DNA from: Fen-549 sp964636655
GTDB lineage: Bacteria > Actinomycetota > Thermoleophilia > Gaiellales > Gaiellaceae
Direction of reading: 5' to 3'
DNA length: 64,000 nucleotides
Assembly (NCBI GenBank): GCA_964636655.1
Contig: CAZWTK010000002.1
Location: 1-64,000, forward strand
In this document: one piece after another, positions 42,339 to 52,984 of the stretch
Layout: every line of letters starts with the position of its first letter
How positions within the stretch are numbered: position 1 is the first letter of the stretch
Made by a program: the position numbers and the translations under genes
Notes under the pieces: model-generated
What the model was told of the DNA's origin: nothing
Database searches by the model: none
The model's input: only the letters and a program-made list of their open reading frames with translations

Positions 42339-44267
42339 TCAGAACCCCTGCGGATCGACGTCCACCACCGCGCTCAAGTCGGCGCGACGCATGGCAGGAG
42401 CGGCGGCGGCCAGGAGCTCGGCTGCGCGCTGGGCAACACGACGCGGCCGGGCGCTCTTGCCGATCAACTGAGCGCGATAGCGGCCGCGGAGCCGAAAGAG
42501 CGGCGCCGGCCCGATCAGGTTCGCATCCACGATGCCGTCGCGGATCTCCTCCAGTAGTCGCAGGGTCTGGGCCTGCTCGGGGCCCGAGGCGACGATACGA
42601 ACTAGGTGCTTGAAGGGCGGGTAATCGAGCTCTTGCCGACGCTCGAGCTCGGCGGCGATGAAGCCCTCGACGTCGTGGCGGGCGGCGAAGCGAACCGATT
42701 CGCTATCGGGCTGGAGGGTCTGGATCACGACTCGCCCGGGCGCGTCGCGACCGCTGCGCCCGGCCAGTTGGGTCAGAAGCTGAAAGGTATGTTCCTCGGC
42801 GCGGAAGTCGGGCTGGGCGAGACCCGCGTCAGCGTCGACTACCGCGGCCAGCGCGACGCCCGGGAAGTGGTGGCCCTTGGCGATCATCTGCGTACCGAGC
42901 AAGACGGCGCTCCTGGCCGCCGCAAAGCGGGCGAGCGCCTCGGCCATCGCGCCCGGCCTGGAGGTCGTGTCGGAGTCGAGCCGAATCCGCTCCAGCCCGG
43001 GAAAGAGTCGCTCCAGCTCGCGCTCGAGCTTCTGAGTGCCTGCGCCGATGCGGGACAACTCGGGCGAGCCGCAGGCCGGGCAGGTCTCCGGCTCGGGCTC
43101 GAAGTGGCCGCAGTGGTGACAGTGCAGCGCGCCGTCGGAGTGCAGCACCAGCGCCACGTCGCAGCCCGGGCAACGCGGCGTGTGACCGCAGGCGCGGCAG
43201 TGCAGTGCCGAGACGAGACCGCGCCGGTTGAGCAGCAGGATCGCCTTGGCGCCCGTCTCGACCACGGCGTCGAGCTCCTCGATCAACGGCGCCGAGAGCG
43301 GAAAGCCGCGCTCGCGACGCATGTCCACGACACGCACCGGCGGCAGTTTCCCACTCAGGCGCCCGCCCAGCTCGAGCCGCTCCAGCGCCCGCCAGGATTC
43401 CGGCCTCGGTGTGGCGCTGCCGAAGACGGCGACAGCACCCTCCAGCGCGGCACGCTTGACGGCGACGGTACGGGCGTCGTAGCGGGGATCGGATTCCTGC
43501 TTGAAGGACGAGTCGTGCTCCTCGTCGCAGACGATCAATCCCAGATCCGCGACCGGCGCGAACACCGCCGAGCGAGCCCCGATCACCACCCGCGCCTCGC
43601 CCGAGGCGATTCGCTCGCGCTCGTCGCGGCGCTCGGCAACGGTCAGATGCGAATGCAACACGGCGATCTCCTCACCGAAGCGCTGGCGGAAGCGACCGAC
43701 CGTCTGTGGCGTCAGCGAGATCTCGGGCACCAGCACGATGGCGCCCTTACCGCGCTCGAGCGCGGCGGCACAGGCCCGCAGATAGACCTCGGTCTTACCG
43801 CTGCCGGTCGCGCCGTAGAGGAGGAAGGGGCTGCCTCCTTCGTCGAGCGAGCGCACGATCCGCTCGACCGCCTGCTCCTGCGAGCGAGTCAGCCTTTCGG
43901 GCGCACGCTCGGTAAGCAGCGCCTCGCGCTCGAGCGGGCGGGCGCGCTCGCCGCGACGAGCGGGCGATACCGGCGCCACCAGCGCCAGCGCGCGGCCGGG
44001 CGTGGAGCCGTAGTAGGCGGCCAGCCAGAGCGCGAGCTCGACCAGGTGGGCGGGAATCCGCTCGGCGATCTCCTCCACCTGCGCAAGCTCGATTCCGGGT
44101 GGCGGCGTTACACCGACCTCGCTCACGACCCCGCGCACGCGCCTGCCGCCGAGACGCACGCGCACGACCTGGCCGGGCTCGATCTCGTCGGGAACCAGAT
44201 AGGTGAACTCGCGCGCCAGCGCGCGCGCCGTGGCGAGAGGAAAGACCGATGCCGGCCTGGAGCCCAT
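42339..44267 (-). CDS. priA: primosomal replication-restart helicase PriA
   Basis: 642 residues. N-terminal 3'-DNA-binding domain, Walker A GATGSGKTEVYL, motif II DEEHDSSFKQE, GSATPRPES, then a zinc-binding cysteine block (CRACGHTPRCPGCDVAL ... CHHCGH ... CPACGSPEL), and the helicase motif GTQMIAKGHHFPGV. All helicase motifs look intact. Located between metK and def. Confidence 0.95.
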   Translation of the reverse strand: MGSRPASVFPLATARALAREFTYLVPDEIEPGQVVRVRLGGRRVRGVVSEVGVTPPPGIELAQVEEIAERIPAHLVELALWLAAYYGSTPGRALALVAPVSPARRGERARPLEREALLTERAPERLTRSQEQAVERIVRSLDEGGSPFLLYGATGSGKTEVYLRACAAALERGKGAIVLVPEISLTPQTVGRFRQRFGEEIAVLHSHLTVAERRDERERIASGEARVVIGARSAVFAPVADLGLIVCDEEHDSSFKQESDPRYDARTVAVKRAALEGAVAVFGSATPRPESWRALERLELGGRLSGKLPPVRVVDMRRERGFPLSAPLIEELDAVVETGAKAILLLNRRGLVSALHCRACGHTPRCPGCDVALVLHSDGALHCHHCGHFEPEPETCPACGSPELSRIGAGTQKLERELERLFPGLERIRLDSDTTSRPGAMAEALARFAAARSAVLLGTQMIAKGHHFPGVALAAVVDADAGLAQPDFRAEEHTFQLLTQLAGRSGRDAPGRVVIQTLQPDSESVRFAARHDVEGFIAAELERRQELDYPPFKHLVRIVASGPEQAQTLRLLEEIRDGIVDANLIGPAPLFRLRGRYRAQLIGKSARPRRVAQRAAELLAAAAPAMRRADLSAVVDVDPQGF

Positions 44268-44343
44268 CGGCCTAGCCTAGATGCGCGGGCGGCGAATCCG
44301 ATCGCCAGGCGTAAGAACTGGCGGGACGGGTACCGCTCAAGGC

Positions 44344-44829
44344 ATGGTCGAGAGGGCGATCGATCGGCGAAGCACGGAGTGGTCGCGGCAGACGGACTCT
44401 GCCCGGCCCGAGGTCGGTCAGGGCCGGTTCATCTTGCTCTTCGTCGCCGCCTGCGTAACCGCCTGCGACCTCCTTTTCAAGCTGATCGAGCCGACGGAGA
44501 GCGGGCTCTACCACAAGCGCACCTACTTCGAGCTCGTCCTGATCCTGGCCATCTCGACCACTGTGGTCTACGTCGTCCCGTTCGCCCGCACGCGCATGGC
44601 GGCCGTGGGTGCGGGCCTGATGGTCGGCGGCGGCTTCGGGAACGCTCTCTCCATCGTCGTCTTCCCGCTCGGGGTACCCAACCCGATCACGATCGATCAG
44701 GGCAGCTGGACTATCGCCTTCAACCTCGCCGACCTCGCCGTCGTGGCCGGTTTCGTACTCACGACGATCGGCGTCTCGAGCCTCGCCGTGACTCGCCGGC
44801 ACGAGCTGCGGGAACCGATCGAGCACTGA
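44344..44829 (+). CDS. LspA-like membrane protein lacking one catalytic Asp
   Basis: 161 residues from ATG 44344. Four membrane segments; the layout and the FNLADLAVVAGF motif (D130) match lipoprotein signal peptidase II. The other catalytic motif, normally GN-x-x-DR, reads GGGFGNALSIVV, so the Asp is replaced (Ser at about 103). The second Asp remains. It therefore probably lacks aspartyl-protease activity, or it is a paralogue with another role. It is divergent from priA with a 76-nt gap. Confidence 0.7.
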   Translation: MVERAIDRRSTEWSRQTDSARPEVGQGRFILLFVAACVTACDLLFKLIEPTESGLYHKRTYFELVLILAISTTVVYVVPFARTRMAAVGAGLMVGGGFGNALSIVVFPLGVPNPITIDQGSWTIAFNLADLAVVAGFVLTTIGVSSLAVTRRHELREPIEH

Positions 44830-44904
44830 GCGAGCGCCGCGTTCTCCGACGCCGACTCGGCTCGATGTCACCCAGAGTGTCGCCCTCGCGCGGGGCGGAA
44901 CCGA

Positions 44905-46137
<1,233 letters not shown>

Positions 46138-46261
46138 TACCGAATCTCCCTTCAAATCGTTTGAGAAACCGAACTACCCGTCGCTTGGCGATTGAGGCGG
46201 CGATGCCGGCTCGCTCCAGCCCTCCGGCTCGCGCGACGCAGAGACGGCAGGGGCCGAAGAG

Positions 46262-46295
46262 GGGCGCCGCCGCGCTGAATCAGGCGGCGGCGCCC
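46262..46295 (-). terminator. terminator hairpin after lipoprotein gene
   Basis: A perfect 12-bp stem (46262-46273 with 46284-46295) and a 10-nt loop start ~12 nt after the lipoprotein stop. Very GC-rich, no U tract on the minus strand. Confidence 0.6.
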
Positions 46296-46306
46296 ATCCG
46301 CGTTTC

Positions 46307-47791
46307 CTACTTGGTCGAGAGCAGCCCCTTGATCTCGATCTTGTTACCGCTCGCGGTGGCGTAGCCGAGTAGCGAGGACAGGCCTTCGAGGTCGCTCAGA
46401 CTTGCCGCATTCGCACCACTCGAGCCGCCGAGACTGCCGCTGAGACTGCCGCTGAGACTGCCGATGATCGAGCTACCGCTCTTGGAAAGCGCGGCCAGCT
46501 TGGTGAAGTCGACGTAGGCGACTCCGAGATTGCTCGCCGGGACGGGTAGCTCCGCCACGGCGGCCCCGTAGGTGGGGTCGCCGGAGAGCTTCGCGGTACC
46601 GGGCAGCGCGCCCGCGTCGGTGACCACGAAGAGGTTTCCGTCCATGACGCCGTAGTCGATCTTCGTCGTCCCGAACGTAACCTCGGTGGCCTGGACACCG
46701 CCGACCGAGACCGACTTGCTGGAGCCGTTGAGCTGCGTGGCCAGAAGGGTGACGGCCCTGTCGAGCATCGCCTTCGACTGGGTCGCGTCGACCGCCTTGA
46801 TCAGCAGCCCGATGCCCGACTCGGTTCCGTAGATCGACAACTCGCTTCCGGCCAGGGCCGCGAGATCGTCGAGCTTGATGCCGAGCGCCGCTTCGATCTG
46901 CGGAATCTGACTCGAGTAGGTCGGGTTGGTGCGCAGGCTCTGGACGGCCTTGTCGAGACCGAGCGTCTTTCCGTTCAGATCGACCGCGAACGAGGTTCCG
47001 CTCGGCAGGGCGTCGATCAACGAGGAGCTGCTGTTGGTAACGCTCGTCTTGCCCTTGAACACGCCCTCGATCGAGAGGCCCTTGTCCAGGGCGCTGACGG
47101 CCAGCGTCCCCCACTCCAGCTGGTTCTTCGACATCACGCTCGAGAGCGCCTTCGACGTCGAGTTGGAACTGAGAGAGGAGAGCGCGGAAGCGCTTATCGC
47201 CGAACCGCTCAAGTAAGCCTTGACGAGAGCATCGGTCGGAATGCCCGAGACTGCGGTCTTGAACATGGCGGAATCGGACAGCTTCCCGCCCGCGACGGCG
47301 GTCTTGAACTGATCGAGCGCATCCTGCGACTGAGCGAACGCGAACCAGGAGTCGATCTCGGTAGAAACCATCTTCTGCTTCTTGTCCTTGGCCAGGAGGC
47401 TCTCGAGCTTGGCCGAGTCCTTTGGCTGAGTGAGAAACACCTGCGTGTGCTTCGACGAGTCGCCGAGCTGAACGAAGATCGTGGTCGGGCCGAGCGCCGA
47501 TTCGATGTCGGTGAGCGTGATGCCCGAGCTCGAGAGACTCTTGTCGAGACTCTTTTGCAGCGACGGGACACCAGCCAGGAGCTTCATGGCCTGCGTCCAC
47601 TGGGTGCCGCTGCTGTCGGTGTCTACGGATACGAAGACAGTCGCGCTCGCCGGCACGATCTCGGCGCCTGCGATGCTCGAGCTGCCTTTCGAGTTGGAAC
47701 TGGCAGAACTGCTCTTGCTCTTTCCGCCACATGCTGCCAGCACGAGCAGGCAGCTGATGGCGAGAGCTAGGGAGAGAGAGATACGACGCAT
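46307..47791 (-). CDS. DUF3352-like secreted lipoprotein
   Basis: 494 residues from ATG 47791, behind GGAGG. A signal peptide ends in a lipobox (LLVLAAC), so it should be lipid-anchored outside. A Ser-rich linker (~25-45) precedes a large beta-rich domain beginning PASATVFVSVDTDSSG, the opening typical of DUF3352 proteins. A DNA repeat of TGAGACTGCCGC (46430-46466) encodes a SLSG repeat near the C-terminus. Function unknown. Last gene of the tyrA-to-gpsA operon. Confidence 0.85.
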   Translation of the reverse strand: MRRISLSLALAISCLLVLAACGGKSKSSSASSNSKGSSSIAGAEIVPASATVFVSVDTDSSGTQWTQAMKLLAGVPSLQKSLDKSLSSSGITLTDIESALGPTTIFVQLGDSSKHTQVFLTQPKDSAKLESLLAKDKKQKMVSTEIDSWFAFAQSQDALDQFKTAVAGGKLSDSAMFKTAVSGIPTDALVKAYLSGSAISASALSSLSSNSTSKALSSVMSKNQLEWGTLAVSALDKGLSIEGVFKGKTSVTNSSSSLIDALPSGTSFAVDLNGKTLGLDKAVQSLRTNPTYSSQIPQIEAALGIKLDDLAALAGSELSIYGTESGIGLLIKAVDATQSKAMLDRAVTLLATQLNGSSKSVSVGGVQATEVTFGTTKIDYGVMDGNLFVVTDAGALPGTAKLSGDPTYGAAVAELPVPASNLGVAYVDFTKLAALSKSGSSIIGSLSGSLSGSLGGSSGANAASLSDLEGLSSLLGYATASGNKIEIKGLLSTK

Positions 47792-47837
47792 GTAGAAAAC
47801 CTCCGAGGCTGGACGAACGGTGTGAGCCAAGACTAGA

Positions 47838-48830
47838 TCAGACTGACGACGCCGACCACTCCCCGGTCGGCTTTCTTCCCATCAGCTCGACTGCGAGCTC
47901 CCTCACTTCTCCCCCACCGAGCACGGCGCAAACCGCCTCGGTGATCGGTAGCTCGACCCCTGCCTGCTGCGCCATCTCGTTGAGAACCGGCGCAGCCGTC
48001 ATGCCCTCGACCGTGCCGATCTGCTCACGCGCCTGCTCGGGCGTGACGCCACGACCGATCAGCTCGCCCGCACGCCTGTTGCGACCGCGCGGATGCCAGC
48101 AGGTTGCGATCAGGTCGCCCATCCCGGCCAAACCGGCAAAGGTGTCTGCCCGGGCGCCGCAGGCCAGCCCGAGGCGGGTCATCTCGGCCAGACCGCGGGT
48201 CATCAGGGTGGCCTTGGCGTTGTCGCCCAGCCCGAGCCCGTCGACCGCGCCCGCGGCCAGGGCGATCACGTTCTTGGCGGCGCCGCAGAGCTCCACTCCG
48301 ATCAGGTCTGGATTCACGTAGACGCGAAATGAGGCCGACGCGATCTCGGTCTGTAGCCGGGCAGCCAGCTCGACGTCCTTGCTGGCGATGACGGCTGCGG
48401 CAGGCAGCCCGGCGGCGATCTCCTCGGCGAAGTTGGGGCCCGAGAGCACGGCCAGCGGCCTTTCGGCGACGAGCGTCGAGAGCCTGGCGCTCGAGACCGG
48501 GTCAAGACCCTTGGTCAGGCTGAGCAGGGGCGAGCTGCCGGGCAGGGCGGCAACCGCCGCCGCAAAGGCACGGCTCGGCACCGCCACCACCAGCAGATCG
48601 ACGCTCGCGAAGAGATCCCCGGCCTGCGCAACGTCGAGCGCCTCGACGCCAGTGAGCTCGAGCTCGGGCAGGTGACGGAGATTTCGGCCGCTACCCGCCA
48701 GCGAGCGAACGACCTCCGCGTCGCTGTCGACAAGCGTTACCTCGTGCTCGCGGCCGCTGAGCAGGTGGGCGAAGGCCGTCCCCCACATTCCCGCTCCCAA
48801 GACTGCGACCCTCACGCCCTCACCGCCCAA
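47838..48830 (-). CDS. gpsA: NAD(P)H-dependent glycerol-3-phosphate dehydrogenase
   Basis: 330 residues. Rossmann motif VAVLGAGMWGTAFAHLL, SLTKGLDP, SGPNFAEEIAAGLPAA, the catalytic Lys segment GAAKNVIALAAGAVDGLGLGDNAKATLMTRGLAEM, and GLAGMGDLIATC. It makes sn-glycerol-3-phosphate for phospholipids. Overlaps der by 11 nt; a GTG at 48812 is an alternative start that would avoid this. Confidence 0.96.
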   Translation of the reverse strand: MGGEGVRVAVLGAGMWGTAFAHLLSGREHEVTLVDSDAEVVRSLAGSGRNLRHLPELELTGVEALDVAQAGDLFASVDLLVVAVPSRAFAAAVAALPGSSPLLSLTKGLDPVSSARLSTLVAERPLAVLSGPNFAEEIAAGLPAAAVIASKDVELAARLQTEIASASFRVYVNPDLIGVELCGAAKNVIALAAGAVDGLGLGDNAKATLMTRGLAEMTRLGLACGARADTFAGLAGMGDLIATCWHPRGRNRRAGELIGRGVTPEQAREQIGTVEGMTAAPVLNEMAQQAGVELPITEAVCAVLGGGEVRELAVELMGRKPTGEWSASSV

Positions 48831-50163
48831 TGAAATCGATCGTCACCGGCACCCCTTCGAGCGAGAAGCGCTCGCGCAACTCGTTCTCGACCCAGTAACC
48901 GTAGTCGCGCGTCACGAGCGTCGAGTCGTTGACGTGAATGCGAAAGCGCGGCGGACGCACCTGCACCTGGGCGCCGTAGAGCATCTTCAGCCTGCGCCGG
49001 TCGCGGGAGGGCGCCTGGCGGGCTTCGGTCAACTCGCCCAGAAAGCGGTTCAGCTCGCCGGTGGTCACCCTGCCGTTGTAACGAGAGAAAAGTTCTTCGA
49101 TGTCGTCGAGCAGCCTGCCGACTCCTCTCCCCGTCTTCGCCGAGACTGCCCGAACCGGCGGCCGCTGGCGTACGCGGCGCTGGATCTCGCGGCGCAGATC
49201 GTCGGCGGCGAAGCGAGAGATGTCCCACTTGGCTAACACCACCAGCGTCGCGCACTGCGCCTTGCGCGCAACGTCGGCGACGTTCAGATCCTGCTCGACC
49301 AGCCCTTCCTCCGAGTCCACCAGGACCAGTGCCACGTCGGCCCGCTCGGCTGCCTCGAGCGCGCGCAGCTCGGAGTAGTACTCGATTCCCTGGCGGTGCT
49401 TGCGCTTGCGCCTGAGCCCGGCGGTGTCGATCAGTAGAAACTCCTGCTCGCCGCGGATCAGGCGGGTGTCGATGGCGTCGCGCGTCGTCCCGGGAAGGTC
49501 GGAGACGATCACTCGCTCCTGCCCGAGCAGGGCGTTCACGAGCGACGACTTGCCCACGTTCGGGCGACCGAGGATCGCCACTCTGATCGCCTCGGCGCCC
49601 GCTACCGGCGCGGTCTGACCGGGCAGAAGCTCGACCATGCGGTCGAGTAGATCGCCCGAGCCCAGACCGTGCAGAGCGGAGATCGGGAATGGGTCGCCGA
49701 GCCCGAGACGATGAAACTCGAGCGCCCCCAGCTCCTGCGCCGGATCGTCGATCTTGTTTGCGGCCAGGAGAACCGGCTTCCTGGCGCTGCGCAGGATCTC
49801 GGCCACCTCCTCGTCGCCGGCCGTGACTCCGAGCGTCGCATCAACCAGGAAGACGACCACGTCGGCCTCGCCGATGGCGGCTCGCGCCTGTTCGGCGATG
49901 GCGCGCGTCAGCGGCGAAGAGTCGCCGAGATCGACCCCGCCCGTGTCGATGAGCAGAAAGTTCTGGCCGTTCCAGTCACAGAGGAGCTCTTTTCGATCGC
50001 GTGTGACGCCGGAGGTCTCGTGCACAACCGCGGCGCGGCTACTGGTCAGGCGGTTGACCAGGGTGGACTTGCCGACGTTGGGAAAGCCGACGATGGCGAC
50101 TCGTCCGGCGAGCGGACCGCCGAGCGCCGATCCCGACTCGTCTGGTTTGTCTCTTCTTCTCAT
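48820..50163 (-). CDS. der: ribosome-assembly GTPase Der (EngA)
   Basis: 447 residues with two tandem G domains: GFPNVGKST at ~26 with DTGGVDLG, and GRPNVGKSS near 200 with DTAGLRRKRK, plus a C-terminal KH-like domain (~365-447). It assists 50S subunit maturation. Next to gpsA as in many bacteria. Confidence 0.97.
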   Translation of the reverse strand: MRRRDKPDESGSALGGPLAGRVAIVGFPNVGKSTLVNRLTSSRAAVVHETSGVTRDRKELLCDWNGQNFLLIDTGGVDLGDSSPLTRAIAEQARAAIGEADVVVFLVDATLGVTAGDEEVAEILRSARKPVLLAANKIDDPAQELGALEFHRLGLGDPFPISALHGLGSGDLLDRMVELLPGQTAPVAGAEAIRVAILGRPNVGKSSLVNALLGQERVIVSDLPGTTRDAIDTRLIRGEQEFLLIDTAGLRRKRKHRQGIEYYSELRALEAAERADVALVLVDSEEGLVEQDLNVADVARKAQCATLVVLAKWDISRFAADDLRREIQRRVRQRPPVRAVSAKTGRGVGRLLDDIEELFSRYNGRVTTGELNRFLGELTEARQAPSRDRRRLKMLYGAQVQVRPPRFRIHVNDSTLVTRDYGYWVENELRERFSLEGVPVTIDFIGR

Positions 50164-50182
50164 CAGCCGACCTCGCCTGCTC

Positions 50183-50863
50183 TCAGTCTCGCGGCGGCAC
50201 GGTCAGACCGCGCGGGCGCCCTTGAGCCTGAACCTCGCCCAGCCAGCTCCAGAGACGGTGGATCTCGCGCGCGATCTCGGCCGTCACCTTGTGGTAGCCC
50301 TTGCTGCCTGCCGGAATCCCGTCGAAGCTCATCGGTCGGCCCCAGGCGAGAGTGACCGGGTGGAAGTTCCAGCCTTTCCAGGACTCGCTGCCACGCACGG
50401 CCGCCGGTAACACCGGCACACCCTCCCGTAGAGCAACCATCGCGGCTCCAGGCATGGCCTCCCCGAGCTCGCCCGACCTCTGTCTCGTCCCTTCGATGAA
50501 GACGCCGAGCGCCTCACCGGCGCGGACGATCTCGCGCATCCGGCGCACCGCGTCGCGGTCGGATTCGCCGCGTCGCACCTGGAAGGTGCCGAAGAGAGCA
50601 AGAAACTGGGACAGGCCCGGCACACCCATGACCTCGCTTTTTGCCAGGAAGTAGACGCGACGCGGACAGAAGCCGCCGAACGCGGGCGGATCGATCATCG
50701 AAAAGTGGTTGAAAGCAAGAACGAGACCGCCCTCCAGCGGCACGTTCTCCTGTCCGTAAGAACGAACACGCCCGAGGACACGAGCGAGCGTGCCGACCGT
50801 TCCCTTGCCAAACGCCTCGCGCCTGGGCGTGTATCCGTACAGGTAGTCCTTCTTCTTCCCCAC
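50183..50863 (-). CDS. plsC: 1-acyl-sn-glycerol-3-phosphate acyltransferase
   Basis: 226 residues. HX4D catalytic motif NHFSMID (H53, D58) and the glycerophosphate-binding FIEGTRQRSGEL (121-132). It completes phosphatidic acid with PlsX products. Located two nt after cmk; a cmk-plsC-der order is common in this phylum. Confidence 0.93.
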   Translation of the reverse strand: MGKKKDYLYGYTPRREAFGKGTVGTLARVLGRVRSYGQENVPLEGGLVLAFNHFSMIDPPAFGGFCPRRVYFLAKSEVMGVPGLSQFLALFGTFQVRRGESDRDAVRRMREIVRAGEALGVFIEGTRQRSGELGEAMPGAAMVALREGVPVLPAAVRGSESWKGWNFHPVTLAWGRPMSFDGIPAGSKGYHKVTAEIAREIHRLWSWLGEVQAQGRPRGLTVPPRD

Positions 50864-50865
50864 AT

Positions 50866-51504
50866 TTACCCCCCGCTCGAAAGCTTTTCGCCCACGAGCG
50901 ACTCGATTCTCTCCACGACCTGCTCGACGCTCAAATCGGTGGTGTCGATGTGCACCGCGTCGGGCGCGGGCTGCAGCTGGGGCGCGTCGCGCTCGTCGCG
51001 CCGTCGCATGTCCGCGGCCAGCTTCTCGGCAACGCTACCCGGACGCTCGGCAAGGCGGCGGCCGGCGCGCACGGCTTCGTCGGCGACCAGATAGACCTTG
51101 ACCTCGGCCCCAGGCACGACGACGCTGCCGATGTCGCGGCCCTCGATCACCGAGTCGCCGATCGCCGCCAGTTCGCGCTGACGCTCGCGCATGATCAGCC
51201 GCACCTCGGGCTGGCGCGCCACGAGCGAGACGACGCGATCGACCTCCGGCCGGCGGATCTCCTCGGTCACGTCAACACCGCTTATCCGGGTGTGGCCATC
51301 GCTGTCGAAGTCGATCGGATTGGCGCGCCCGAGCTTGGCCAGCGCCGCTTCGTTCTCGAGCTCTACGCCGCGCTCCAAGGCGATCCAGGTCAGCGCGCGG
51401 TACATCGCGCCGGTGTCGAGATAGCGAAAGCCGAGCTTGGCCGCCAGGCCTCGCGCCACGGTGCTCTTGCCGGCTCCGGCCGGCCCGTCGATCGTGACGA
51501 TCAA
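50866..51504 (-). CDS. cmk: cytidylate kinase
   Basis: 212 residues. Walker A GPAGAGKST (7-15), LDTGAMYRALTW, VIEGRDIGSVVVPGAEVKVYLVA, and RRRDERDAPQLQPAPDAVHIDTT. Phosphorylates CMP/dCMP. Confidence 0.97.
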   Translation of the reverse strand: MIVTIDGPAGAGKSTVARGLAAKLGFRYLDTGAMYRALTWIALERGVELENEAALAKLGRANPIDFDSDGHTRISGVDVTEEIRRPEVDRVVSLVARQPEVRLIMRERQRELAAIGDSVIEGRDIGSVVVPGAEVKVYLVADEAVRAGRRLAERPGSVAEKLAADMRRRDERDAPQLQPAPDAVHIDTTDLSVEQVVERIESLVGEKLSSGG

Positions 51505-51511
51505 AGCTCTC

Positions 51512-52831
51512 TCATCCTTCCTCCGGGACGAAATCGCGCCTGGCGACCTCGTCCAGGAGCTCGAAGAAGTCGGGGAAGCTTACTGCGACGCAGTCCGGAT
51601 CATCGATCTCGACGCCGTGGCTCGAGAGAATGCCGGCGATTCCGGCCAGCATGGCGATTCGGTGGTCGCCGCGACTCTCGACGAGTCCGCCCTTGAACCG
51701 CGTCGGAATACCGCGCACGCTGAAGCCGTCGGGCGCCTGCGTGATGTGGACGCCCAGTCCGCGCAGCGCCTCAGTCGTCGTCTCGATCCGATCAGACTCC
51801 TTGGCCCGCAGCTCCTCGGCGCCGCGCACCTGGCTGACACCGTGCGCCATCGACGCCGCCAGGGCGAACAGGGGCAGCTCATCGACCACGTTCGGCACCT
51901 CGTGCGACTCGATCGTCGTCGCCGTCAGCTCGGCCGAGCGTATGCCAATGGCGCCAACCGGCTCGCCGCCCGACGAGCGGCGATCGTAGACGGTCGTGCG
52001 TGCTCCCATCCGTTCGAGCACGCCCAGGAAGCCGATGCGGGTCGGATTGAGATTGACGTCGTGGATGCGCAACTCGGAGCCGGTTAGGAGCGAGGCGCCG
52101 ACCAGGAAGGGCGCCGCCGAGGAGAAATCGCCGGGGATGTCGAGATCGAGCGGCGGGATGCGCTCGACCGGCCAGACGCTGATCTCGCTGCCCTCGTGGC
52201 GCACGCGCACGCCGAGCGAAGTCAGCATCCGCTCGGTGTGGTCGCGCGTTGGCACCGGCTCGATCACCGTCGTCGGGCCGCTCTTCGCGAACAGCCCGGC
52301 AAGCAGGATCGCCGACTTCACCTGAGCGCTCGCCACGGGCAGTACGTAGGTAGTGGGTTCGAGCGCCCCGCCCGAGATGGTCACCGGCGCCGAGCCGTTG
52401 GTCGTCTCGACCTCGGCGCCCATCTGCCTGAGCGGGATGGCGACCCGCTCGTGCGGGCGGCTGGAGAGCGACTCGTCGCCCGTCAAGACGAAGCTGCCTT
52501 CCTGGCCGGTGAGCACGCCTGCCAGGAGCCTGAGCAGCGTGCCGGCGTTACGGCAGTCGATCGGATGGCCGGGCGCGCGCAGCCCGCGCAGGCCGACTCC
52601 CTCGATCCTGATCGCGCCCGGGTTCGGCTCGCTCACCGCGGCGCCGAGCGTGCGCACGGCGTCGAGCGCCGCGTCGGTGTCTGCGGCATGCCCGAAGCCG
52701 CGAATCTCGCTGACTCCGTCGGCGACCGCGGCCAAGAGCGCCGCCCGCTGGCATAGGCCCTTGACGCCCGGTACGGCGAGATCGCCGACCAGCGCCGCCG
52801 CCGGTTCGACCTTTCTTGCGCTCCTATGCAA
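51512..52831 (-). CDS. aroA: 3-phosphoshikimate 1-carboxyvinyltransferase (variant N-terminal motif)
   Basis: 439 residues from TTG 52831, nine nt after GGAG; a GTG or ATG further up would add an unconserved 45-residue stretch. EPSP synthase motifs: RNAGTLLRLLAGVL, SSRPHERVAIPL, ASAQVKSAILLAG, KESDRIE, GDHRIAM. The N-terminal substrate loop, usually PGDKS-x-x-HR, reads PGVKGLCQR here: Lys and Arg kept, Ser replaced by Gly. Final shared step towards aromatic amino acids; next to tyrA. Confidence 0.94.
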   Translation of the reverse strand: MHRSARKVEPAAALVGDLAVPGVKGLCQRAALLAAVADGVSEIRGFGHAADTDAALDAVRTLGAAVSEPNPGAIRIEGVGLRGLRAPGHPIDCRNAGTLLRLLAGVLTGQEGSFVLTGDESLSSRPHERVAIPLRQMGAEVETTNGSAPVTISGGALEPTTYVLPVASAQVKSAILLAGLFAKSGPTTVIEPVPTRDHTERMLTSLGVRVRHEGSEISVWPVERIPPLDLDIPGDFSSAAPFLVGASLLTGSELRIHDVNLNPTRIGFLGVLERMGARTTVYDRRSSGGEPVGAIGIRSAELTATTIESHEVPNVVDELPLFALAASMAHGVSQVRGAEELRAKESDRIETTTEALRGLGVHITQAPDGFSVRGIPTRFKGGLVESRGDHRIAMLAGIAGILSSHGVEIDDPDCVAVSFPDFFELLDEVARRDFVPEEG

Positions 52832-52984
52832 AACGAAGCACTCCGCCGCCTGGCCGCGCTTGGCGGCACGATACTGCGTCCTCAGTCGCGCCCGTAGCGC
52901 TGCTACGAACGCTCCCTGCGCCCTTGCCTCGCGTCCACCGGTCGCACCCAGTCGGCGCGTCTGCATTTTGATATGAGCATGGCC

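Noticed and set aside
46430..46466. 12-bp tandem repeat in the lipoprotein gene
   Set aside because: In frame and encoding a short Ser/Leu/Gly repeat; a normal coding microsatellite, not a separate element.
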